Shown piece by piece: positions 1 through 6,332 of a stretch of DNA of 15,357 bases. The DNA lies in the NCBI GenBank assembly GCA_964425255.1, contig CAYRMV010000083.1, forward strand, positions 1-15,357, in the 5' to 3' direction. Under the pieces are notes generated by a model that saw only the letters and a list, made by a program, of their open reading frames with translations, searched no databases and was not told the origin of the DNA. This DNA comes from CAYRMV01 sp964425255 (GTDB taxonomy: Bacteria > Bacteroidota > Bacteroidia > Flavobacteriales_D > Crocinitomicaceae). A program made the translations under genes and the position numbers. Positions within the stretch are counted from its first letter, which is position 1, and each line of letters begins with the position of its first letter.

Positions 1-926
1 GCTTTCATTCCTTTTTTATATAAATCAGTAAGTCTTAATTGAAAACTTATATGAATATCTTTTTCATAATGAACACCTTCATAAGTAAAAGGCGATTCAA
101 ACCATTGAAATTCTAGTTCTTTGTCAGTGTCTTCTTTGTCTTTTTCATCATAGATTTTACAAAGAAATAAAGTAAAAATTCTATTAAAAGCGTTTCCTTT
201 ATCAGAAACAACATTGTGTCGTAATATTTCTAGAAAACGATTGAAAATAAAACTACTGTCTTCTTGTTTTATTTCTTCTAAATCATTAATAGTTAATGCT
301 TTGCTTTCAAAATTATATGGATTAACCCATTTTTCAAAAACACCATTGTCTTTGGTTAACTTACTCCACTTTTCGTAAAAATCTTTTACATCACCCGTTC
401 TATAATCGTCTTCAATTTTTACAATTTCGTTTCGGTAAACAATTTCTTTTCCTTTAAGTTCAGATGAATAAAGCATAATAACATCTGCTTTGTTACTAAA
501 TTTAAAATAGGTGAATAATTGTCCGCCATCTTTTTTCATTCGAGCAAATTCTTTATCGAACTCTTTTCCGTGGGTTTTGCATTCAATTAATAGATATTCT
601 GAACCGTCATCATGAGTTACACAAATATCTAATCTGCCGCTAGTTCCATGACCAGCAGCCCAAGTTTTTTCTAATGTAATATTTTCAGGTTTATAACCTT
701 TTTCAAGAAGTCTGTTTACACACTCAAGAACTACAAAATTTTCAGCTTGTGAAAAATTTTGAGTGGTTTTGCTTTCGCAACTGATTTTATTTCCGTAATC
801 GATTATTTCTTTATGGAAATCAAGTTCAATAATATAACCATCGGAATACTTTTTTGTAAAAATACCTGATGTATTTTCTTTCGGAGTAAACCCCATTATT
901 TGCAAAAAAGACTTCAAATTCTCCAT
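1..926 (-). CDS. Restriction-modification protein, N-terminal part (HsdR-like nuclease domain), cut by window edge
   Basis: An uninterrupted frame of 308 codons from an ATG at 926-924 runs off the left edge. Residues about 60-160 look like the nuclease domain of type I HsdR N-terminal/type IIG enzymes: GRLD with Asp100, then LLIECK with Glu115 and Lys117 (PD-(D/E)XK core), then GGQLFTYF with Gln136. From about residue 225 the helical segment FNRFLEILRHNVV...AFNRIFTLFLCKIYDEKD resembles the start of an N6-adenine DNA methylase (HsdM-type) region, so a fused nuclease-methylase cutting and modifying the same DNA site is the likely product. The methylase motifs and specificity domain would lie outside the window. 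A TATATTTG -7 box stands 17 bases before the start. Sampled lines are clearly AT-richer (roughly 22-30% GC) than asnS (about 47% in one sampled line), which fits acquisition by transfer. A stand-alone nuclease cannot be excluded. Confidence 0.75.
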   Translation of the reverse strand, partial: MENLKSFLQIMGFTPKENTSGIFTKKYSDGYIIELDFHKEIIDYGNKISCESKTTQNFSQAENFVVLECVNRLLEKGYKPENITLEKTWAAGHGTSGRLDICVTHDDGSEYLLIECKTHGKEFDKEFARMKKDGGQLFTYFKFSNKADVIMLYSSELKGKEIVYRNEIVKIEDDYRTGDVKDFYEKWSKLTKDNGVFEKWVNPYNFESKALTINDLEEIKQEDSSFIFNRFLEILRHNVVSDKGNAFNRIFTLFLCKIYDEKDKEDTDKELEFQWFESPFTYEGVHYEKDIHISFQLRLTDLYKKGMK

Positions 927-943
927 GATTAAATTTTTGTCAT

Positions 944-979
944 CAAATATATTAAATTTTGATTATTTTTTAATCAAAA
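944..979 (-). promoter_or_regulatory. Promoter of the restriction gene with overlapping perfect inverted repeat
   Basis: On the minus strand TATATTTG (944-951) matches the Bacteroidota -7 consensus TAnnTTTG exactly. A perfect 9-base inverted repeat, TTTTGATTA and TAATCAAAA with a 5-base A loop, occupies 957-979. It covers the place where the -33 element should be (TTTTG, 23 bases from the -7 box, slightly long). It could be an operator for a regulator of the restriction gene, or a weak AT-only hairpin at the end of dut; the sequence does not decide. Confidence 0.45.
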
Positions 980-989
980 CAAAGTGATT

Positions 990-1424
990 TTATTTTTTTC
1001 CTGTACTTCCAAATCCGCCTTCACCGCGTTCGGTTTCAGATAATTCGGAGGTGATTTCCCATTCTGCTTGTTCGTAGCGGGCAAAGACCATTTGTGCAAT
1101 GCGATCTCCGTCTTGGATGTGTACTTCTTCGCTTCCCAGATTGATTAAAATCACGCCAACTTCTCCTCGGTAATCGGCATCAATTGTTCCAGGTGCATTG
1201 AGAACGGTAACGCCTTGTTTTAAAGCAAAACCACTACGAGGACGAACTTGGGCTTCAACGCCCTCCGGAATTTCTAAAAACATTCCAGTAGGAATTAATG
1301 CACGTTGTAAAGGTTTCAACACCCTAGTTTCTGTCAAGTTTGCACGCAAATCTACACCCGCTGAAGCAGATGTTTCATAAGCCGGCAAGGCATGTTTTGA
1401 TCGAAAGATGATTTTAACCTTCAT
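990..1424 (-). CDS. dut: dUTP diphosphatase (dUTPase)
   Basis: The product hydrolyses dUTP to dUMP and pyrophosphate in the cytoplasm, keeping uracil out of DNA and supplying dUMP for thymidylate synthesis. All five motifs of trimeric dUTPases are visible in order: AGVDLRA (residues 22-28), RPRSG (61-65), GTIDADYRGEVG (79-90, catalytic Asp82 and uracil-stacking Tyr85), GDRIAQMVF (106-114) and the glycine-rich C-terminal arm RGEGGFGSTG (133-142) that closes over the phosphates. The length of 144 residues is normal for the family. The ATG at 1424-1422 lies 23 bases after a perfect -7 box, so the gene is probably transcribed on its own. A dut close to a polysaccharide flippase is a gene order I recall from Flavobacteriia. 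The restriction gene follows 63 bases downstream on the same strand. Confidence 0.97.
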   Translation of the reverse strand: MKVKIIFRSKHALPAYETSASAGVDLRANLTETRVLKPLQRALIPTGMFLEIPEGVEAQVRPRSGFALKQGVTVLNAPGTIDADYRGEVGVILINLGSEEVHIQDGDRIAQMVFARYEQAEWEITSELSETERGEGGFGSTGKK

Positions 1425-1447
1425 GTACTACAAGTTTTACAAACACA

Positions 1448-1455
1448 CAAAAGTA
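1448..1455 (-). promoter_or_regulatory. -7 promoter box of dut
   Basis: TACTTTTG on the minus strand matches the Bacteroidota -7 consensus TAnnTTTG exactly and sits 23 bases before the dut ATG. No clear TTG -33 element is seen at the usual 19-21 base distance, so only the -7 element is annotated. Confidence 0.5.
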
Positions 1456-1619
1456 CAATTTTACATGGTTTTATGATGAAAACAGCGGTAATTTGTTGTT
1501 TGATTGGTAACTAAAACGATGTTTTATTAATTGTAAACTAAGTTCATTCTACTTTTTCATAATTACTATTGCATAATGAAGTTTTCATTTGTGGTAATAC
1601 GATATTCAATGTGAATACT

Positions 1620-1720
1620 CCGTTAGGGATTGAAGCGGTTAGCTCCGACAACGGAGGACTAGTAGCGGAAAGCGCGACGGCATAAACGACGATAGGAGAG
1701 AGAGCCGAAACGGCCAAAGG
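1620..1720. repeat. Structured intergenic repeat element (Bacteroidota-type AGCGG element)
   Basis: This GC-rich island lies in an AT-rich spacer. It contains two related halves, GAAGCGGTTAGCTCCGAC (1632-1649) and GTAGCGGAAAGCGCGAC (1662-1678). Between them is a hairpin CTCCG-ACAA-CGGAG. The outer ends CCGT (1620) and ACGG (1677) can pair, and GCCG-AAA-CGGC follows at 1704-1714. The wording 'gggatTgaAGCGG ... AGCGGAaAGC.CGAC' resembles, from memory, an intergenic element found in many copies in Flavobacteriia genomes. No credible gene is present. The flanks 1456-1619 and 1721-1878 show nothing else I can name. Its role (REP-like repeat, RNA structure) is unknown. Confidence 0.45.
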
Positions 1721-1878
1721 AAAATGATGAGAACACAGAAAGGGGAAGATTTTTGTGTGATAGTTTCACTTGTTCGGATTTGAAAAAATGGTTAAAACCC
1801 GAGTAAACACAAGGGCATAAGTGTTGCTTAACCGTTACACAACATTTAAAATTTGATGATAAATGGGATTTCCCGAAC

Positions 1879-1910
1879 AAAAAAAGGGTGTCCAAATTTC
1901 ATGGACACCC
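1879..1910 (-). terminator. Intrinsic terminator after the DUF2911 gene
   Basis: On the minus strand GGGTGTCCA (1910-1902), a 7-base loop and TGGACACCC (1894-1886) form a perfect 9-base stem followed by seven T (1885-1879). It lies 24 bases past the DUF2911 stop codon and ends that transcript before dut. Confidence 0.9.
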
Positions 1911-1933
1911 TATTCATTTCATAAGAGCTACTA

Positions 1934-2776
1934 TTATTTCCCTTTTTTCGCTTTAGCGATTACTTCTTCAGCTCCTTTAATGTATGCTGGATCATTGTCT
2001 GCTTCGGCTAATTTTTTCACTTGTTCAGCGGTTGCTGTTGCGCCTTTGAAGTCTTTCAATTCCAATTGAATTTTCGCTTTTAACAAACCTGACCAATAAG
2101 CAGATGGGTTTAATTCAAAGGCTTTTGTTGCCCATTCTAAAGCTTTGGTCATGTCTTTTTTGTTGTCAAAATAATACGATGCAGCTTGGTGATAAGGACG
2201 ACTGTCTTTGCCCATGACACTTTCGATGTTTTTCATTACTTTATCATCGATGTCTACTTTGATTTCGAAGCGAACACTCGTTTTTTCCCAGTTCAACTCC
2301 ATGTTCATGGCTGTTTCCATAACAGATGAAAACTGAATCGTGAAGGTTTCTACATGTTCAGCAATTGCCATTGGTTTTACTTTAAAACGAATTGCATCGT
2401 CGGCTTGTGCGTATCCATCAGAACCCCATAATTTTAAGTTTTTGTTGAACATCACTGTCCATTCTTCTTTACCAGGAATGGTATATAACGAATACGTTCC
2501 TGCAGCTAATTTTTGTCCATTGATTGAAACATCTTCACCAAAAGTCACTTTTGTAGAAGCGTTTGCTCCCGTTCTCCAAACCGCATCAAAAGGGACAACA
2601 TCCCCGTAAACCGCTCTTCCGCGAGCGCTTGGACGGTTATACTCAACAGATACTTCACTTAGTCCAAAACCTTGTTTAACAGTTGCGGCTGAACTTTTAG
2701 TTGGGACTTTCAACGTTTGAGCCGAAAGATTTGCGCCAATTGCAATGGCTGCACACATCAAAATAATACGTTTCAT
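1934..2776 (-). CDS. Secreted DUF2911 protein with C-terminal TPR-like helices
   Basis: The 280-residue product starts MKRIILMCAAIAIGANLSAQ, a clean Sec signal peptide with likely cleavage near residue 19-20, so it is exported to the periplasm or cell surface. I chose the ATG at 2776 over an ATG 19 codons upstream because the longer form would bury this signal peptide. Residues about 24-170 match the DUF2911 pattern: VWRTGAN (66-72), STKVTFGEDVSINGQKL, AAGTYSLYTIPG (91-102) and EEWTVMFN. Residues about 195-275 form helices of the TPR kind (YHQAASYYFDNKKDMTKALEWATKAFELNP), giving a two-part protein common in Bacteroidota. The biochemical function of DUF2911 is not known to me. The gene follows the flippase by 82 bases on the same strand and is closed by a strong terminator, so it may be the last gene of that operon. 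Confidence 0.85.
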   Translation of the reverse strand: MKRIILMCAAIAIGANLSAQTLKVPTKSSAATVKQGFGLSEVSVEYNRPSARGRAVYGDVVPFDAVWRTGANASTKVTFGEDVSINGQKLAAGTYSLYTIPGKEEWTVMFNKNLKLWGSDGYAQADDAIRFKVKPMAIAEHVETFTIQFSSVMETAMNMELNWEKTSVRFEIKVDIDDKVMKNIESVMGKDSRPYHQAASYYFDNKKDMTKALEWATKAFELNPSAYWSGLLKAKIQLELKDFKGATATAEQVKKLAEADNDPAYIKGAEEVIAKAKKGK

Positions 2777-2858
2777 TCTTCGATTTTTAAGTAACAAAAA
2801 TGCATAAAATAGTTGAAACAACCCGAAGAGCAATTTGTTCTTTGAAAGAAATATAGAT

Positions 2859-4331
2859 TTAAACGACGATTGGACTGTCCTTTTTGGGTTCGGAAGGTTT
2901 GTTGTTTTTTTCCATCATATACACCAATCCAATAAACAAGATGATGAGGAAGTTGTGAATAAAAAACTGAAGAATTCCAGCTTCTATGTCGAGTAATCTT
3001 GTGATGAAAAACAGGATCAAACTACTACCTAAATACAACCAAAATTTGCGTAAATTGTATTTGATCGGATAGAATTTTTGGCCCAACAAATACGAGGCAA
3101 CCATCTGTGCTGCATATACAATTAAAGTAGCCCATGCACTTGCCCAATATCCGTATTTTGGAATAAACATAACATTGATTGCAATCGTCAGGCAAGCACC
3201 CCCAATAGCGATGTAAGCACCAAATTTGGTTTGACCACTTAATTTGTACCAAATACTTTGATTGAAATAGATTCCTAAAAACACATTGGCAAGCAACAAA
3301 ATTGGAACAACTCCCAATCCTTCCCACATGGCTTCGTTTCGGATGAAATGTTTGAAAATATCAATATTCAATGAAACTGCAAGAAAAACAAAACAGACCG
3401 TTGCAACGAAAAAATTCATCACTTTAATGTATGTTTTGTTGCGGTCGGCATCTTTCGATCTAGCAAAGAAAAAAGGTTCGGCAGCATAACGATATGCTTG
3501 AAGTAGAATGGAAACTAGCATGGCCAGTTTGTAAACAGCGCTGTAAATTCCAACTTGTGCGGTGGCTTCTTCGAGTGAATATTCGGGAGTAAAGAGAATG
3601 TGTTTAAGTAGAATGCGATCAAGTGTTTCGTTGATAATTCCTGCAAAACCTGCAATTACTAATGGAAAAGAATAGATCAACATTTCTTTTCCCATCTTGC
3701 TATCCCAGCGAAATGGAATGCGCATGAAGTCTTTGTAAAGCATCAACGGTTTGAACAAAGAAGAAAGTAAATTGGCGACAAGAATAAACAGAATTCCTTC
3801 AGATGGTCGTTCTGGATCAAAGAAAAACAAGAGTAAAACTAAGTTTAGTCCAATGTTTATTAAGATCGAACCAAATTGAATGGCAGCGAATTTTTTGGCT
3901 TGTTCCAGAGCTCGAAGACGTGCCATTGGAATACTCGATATGGCATCAACGGCCACTATGGCTGCTAATAGAATGATGTATTCGTTGTGTTCGGGATACA
4001 ACATCCAATCGGCAATGCGTTGATTGAAAAAGACAATTGTTAGTAAAAACAATCCGTTGATACCAACAACTGTCCAAAAGCTATTGAGAAAAACTTGTTC
4101 TTTGTCTTCTCGGTCGTTCAGGAAGCGAAAAAAAGACGTTTCCATACCAAAGGTAAGGAGCACGACCAAAAAGGCTACCCAAGCATACAATTCAGATATG
4201 ACGCCATAATCGGCGGTACTTTTAAAAACACCTGTATAGAGCGGAACCAAAAAATAGTTCAGCAATCTCCCAACAATGCTTGGAAGTCCATACATGGCCG
4301 TTTGGCCAAGGAGTTTTTTTAAAGGATTCAA
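2859..4331 (-). CDS. Polysaccharide/oligosaccharide flippase (MOP superfamily, Wzx-like)
   Basis: The 490-residue product is an integral inner-membrane protein with about 12-14 hydrophobic segments, the usual size and layout of Wzx/polysaccharide biosynthesis proteins. These move lipid-linked sugar precursors across the membrane for surface polysaccharide assembly. The N terminus KKLLGQTAMYGLPSIVGR followed by LLNYFLVPLYTGVF is typical of the family, and the C terminus ends in a polar Lys/Pro-rich tail. The start is a TTG at 4331-4329: no ATG or GTG lies between it and an in-frame TAG 11 codons upstream, and the next ATG (codon 13) would remove conserved residues. The TTG is separated by one base from the stop of the enoyl-CoA hydratase gene, implying one transcript and probable translational coupling. 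The transported sugar cannot be told from the sequence, and no glycosyltransferases are in the window. Confidence 0.88.
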   Translation of the reverse strand: MNPLKKLLGQTAMYGLPSIVGRLLNYFLVPLYTGVFKSTADYGVISELYAWVAFLVVLLTFGMETSFFRFLNDREDKEQVFLNSFWTVVGINGLFLLTIVFFNQRIADWMLYPEHNEYIILLAAIVAVDAISSIPMARLRALEQAKKFAAIQFGSILINIGLNLVLLLFFFDPERPSEGILFILVANLLSSLFKPLMLYKDFMRIPFRWDSKMGKEMLIYSFPLVIAGFAGIINETLDRILLKHILFTPEYSLEEATAQVGIYSAVYKLAMLVSILLQAYRYAAEPFFFARSKDADRNKTYIKVMNFFVATVCFVFLAVSLNIDIFKHFIRNEAMWEGLGVVPILLLANVFLGIYFNQSIWYKLSGQTKFGAYIAIGGACLTIAINVMFIPKYGYWASAWATLIVYAAQMVASYLLGQKFYPIKYNLRKFWLYLGSSLILFFITRLLDIEAGILQFFIHNFLIILFIGLVYMMEKNNKPSEPKKDSPIVV

Positions 4332-4332
4332 C

Positions 4333-5112
4333 TTATCCGCGGAAATTTGGTTTTCTTTTCTCTACAAAGGCTGTTGTACCTTCGATAAAATCTTTGGAAC
4401 CAAAACAAGCTCCAAAAGCATTGATTTCAGCTTGATAACCATTCACTCCATCTTGGAAATTCGCGTTGATTGCTTGAATCGCATTGGCAATTGCTGAAGC
4501 CGAATTATTCAAGATTTTTTGCGCTAATTTTTCTGCTTTTTCTTGTAATTCTTCGGGTGCACAAACATCGTTTACTAAGCCCCAAGTTAACGCTTCTTCA
4601 GCAGTAATCATTCCAGCAGTGAACACCATTTCGTTTGCTTTTCCACGGCCAACTAATTGTGCTAAGCGCTGTGTCCCTCCGTAACCAGGAATTACCCCCA
4701 ACGAAACTTCCGGAAGTCCTACTTTGGCATTCGAAGAAGCAATTCGGATGTGGGAAGCCATCGCCAATTCCAAACCACCACCTAAAGCAAATCCATTGAC
4801 TGCTGCAATTACGGGTTTGCTCATGTTTTCGATGTAATCAAACAACAATTCTTGTCCTTTTGCTGCCAATTCTCTTCCTTGTTCTGGATTGAAATCTGCA
4901 AACTCTTTGATATCGGCACCAGCAACAAATGCTTTTTCACCCGAACCAGTTAGGATAACAACACCCGTGTTTGCATCGTGGTTTGCTGCAGTTAATGCTG
5001 CATTTAATTCCGAAATCGTTTCTTTATTCAGTGCGTTCAACTGTGCTGGACGGTTGATTGTAATCCATTGAATTTGTCCTTTTTGTTCTACAAGGATGGA
5101 TGTATATGCCAT
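4333..5112 (-). CDS. Enoyl-CoA hydratase (crotonase family)
   Basis: The product adds water across the double bond of trans-2-enoyl-CoA in fatty-acid or amino-acid degradation, in the cytoplasm. The 259 residues match the usual crotonase length. The CoA-binding and oxyanion-hole segments AFVAGADIKEF (61-71) and NGFALGGGLELAMASHIRIA (106-125) are intact. Both general acid/base glutamates are at the expected places: Glu115 in GGGLELAM and Glu135 in GLPEVSLG, followed by GYGGTQRL (143-150). Presence of both glutamates favours a hydratase over isomerase or decarboxylase relatives, but the exact acyl chain is open. The C terminus FVEKRKPNFRG is the usual ending. The start ATG at 5112 lies 25 bases from a near-consensus -7 box. 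The flippase gene begins one base after its stop. Confidence 0.92.
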   Translation of the reverse strand: MAYTSILVEQKGQIQWITINRPAQLNALNKETISELNAALTAANHDANTGVVILTGSGEKAFVAGADIKEFADFNPEQGRELAAKGQELLFDYIENMSKPVIAAVNGFALGGGLELAMASHIRIASSNAKVGLPEVSLGVIPGYGGTQRLAQLVGRGKANEMVFTAGMITAEEALTWGLVNDVCAPEELQEKAEKLAQKILNNSASAIANAIQAINANFQDGVNGYQAEINAFGACFGSKDFIEGTTAFVEKRKPNFRG

Positions 5113-5137
5113 GTTTTAATGTTTAAATTTGATTGGG

Positions 5138-5145
5138 TAAAGATA
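5138..5145 (-). promoter_or_regulatory. -7 promoter box of the enoyl-CoA hydratase-flippase operon
   Basis: TATCTTTA on the minus strand differs from TAnnTTTG at one base and stands 25 bases before the ATG. The surrounding CGTATCTTTACC resembles the asnS box CGTATTTTTACC. No good -33 TTG is seen. The divergent spacer 5113-5264 must also hold the MORN gene promoter, which I could not place with confidence. Confidence 0.4.
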
Positions 5146-5264
5146 CGAAAAAGCAGTGGATCGAAAATAAGGATAAAATAAGTAAAAATACGCAGAAATT
5201 TCTCCAGTTGATTTTTCAATTTTGACGAAGGAAATAGCGATAAAGAAACATCAAAAAAGAAGCA

Positions 5265-6332
5265 ATGAAAAAGCAGTTGTTCATGTTAGTTGTACAGGTA
5301 TTTGTATCCATTTTTGTTTTTTCACAGGGAGAAGAATTTAATTGTATTTCGGGTGATTGTGACAATGGAATTGGTAAGGCGGAATACATGCAAGAAAATC
5401 AAAAGTATGTTTACGAAGGGAATTTTGTGAATGGATTTTGGGATGGAAATGGAACGTTAAAGGCTGAAGGGATATACATCTATCGGGGTGTTTTTGTTCA
5501 ATCTGTTTTTCAAGGTAAGGGAGAATTGGAGTATCCAAATGGAGATAAATACATCGGAGAATTTAGCGAAATGAATTTTAATGGAAAGGGAATCTTTTAT
5601 TACAAATCAGGTGAAAAATTGGAAGGTGAATTTCGAAATGGTAAAATTTGGAATGGAAATGGATTTTTGCCGCATTCAGACAAGACCTATTACAAAGGTG
5701 CTTTCCTAAATGGGAGATTACATGGCTTTGGAATTTTCATTTTTGAAGATGGTTCTTCGTTTGAAGGGAATTTTGAAAATGATCAACCGAATGGTTATGG
5801 TACAATAAAGTATAAAGATGGCAGTAAATACGTTGGTTATGTGCTGAATTCAAAACCAAAAGGGGAAGGAAAATATTATGATTCTAAAGGAGTTTTAATT
5901 TACAGTGGGCAGTGGAAGAATGGGGAACGATTTGTTGATCAGTCTGGAATTTATAAAAAAGCCCTCAGTAGATGCTTCAAAGGCTACCAAACACTGTCGG
6001 TTAACGGACAATCAGGAAGTGCGAAAATTGGGTTGTGTTTGAGTACTTTTTCTGATTTATCTGTTGATGGATCTTTTACATTTGAAGTTACTATCGATGG
6101 GATTACATACGAGGCAACCTGTTCTGTTTATGGTAAAATAAACAGTTCTAATAATTCGGTTAAACTTTCCATCGGAAATATCATTCGTCAAGATGATTTA
6201 CCATACGGAATTAACTGGGATTTTAACGTCACGCTCAATCTCACCATTTTAGAAGATTCTAATCATAAGGGATATTATATTTTGGAAGGGTATAACTCAA
6301 AAGGGGAAAAAATGCAGTTGTCGGATTATTGA
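5265..6332 (+). CDS. Secreted MORN-repeat protein
   Basis: The 355-residue product begins with a Lys-Lys start and a hydrophobic stretch (residues 4-20) ending VFSQ, a signal peptide. Residues about 49-221 contain roughly seven MORN repeats, seen as YxGxFxNGxxxGxGxxxxxxGxxY units: YVYEGNFVNGFWDGNG, DKYIGEFSEMNFNGKG, YYKGAFLNGRLHGFG, SSFEGNFENDQPNGYG, SKYVGYVLNSKPKGEG and others. These form an elongated beta hairpin array that usually binds protein or membrane. Residues about 230-355 are a beta-rich domain I do not recognise, with Cys237, Cys258 and Cys286 possibly oxidised outside the cell. Its stop codon overlaps the end of the convergent MSEP-CTERM gene by 7 bases, with no hairpin terminator between them. 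Function is unknown; export to periplasm or surface is inferred. Confidence 0.85.
   Translation: MKKQLFMLVVQVFVSIFVFSQGEEFNCISGDCDNGIGKAEYMQENQKYVYEGNFVNGFWDGNGTLKAEGIYIYRGVFVQSVFQGKGELEYPNGDKYIGEFSEMNFNGKGIFYYKSGEKLEGEFRNGKIWNGNGFLPHSDKTYYKGAFLNGRLHGFGIFIFEDGSSFEGNFENDQPNGYGTIKYKDGSKYVGYVLNSKPKGEGKYYDSKGVLIYSGQWKNGERFVDQSGIYKKALSRCFKGYQTLSVNGQSGSAKIGLCLSTFSDLSVDGSFTFEVTIDGITYEATCSVYGKINSSNNSVKLSIGNIIRQDDLPYGINWDFNVTLNLTILEDSNHKGYYILEGYNSKGEKMQLSDY

Noticed and set aside
957..979. Inverted repeat as a strong dut terminator
   Set aside because: The stem is almost only A-T pairs and the following T run is short; an operator or weak hairpin fits as well.
1659..1895. 78-codon minus-strand open frame over the intergenic repeat
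   Set aside because: It spans the structured repeat and the terminator hairpin and has no recognisable protein features.
2777..2833. Upstream ATG extending the DUF2911 protein by 19 residues
   Set aside because: It would place extra residues before a well-formed signal peptide; the ATG at 2776 is the better start.
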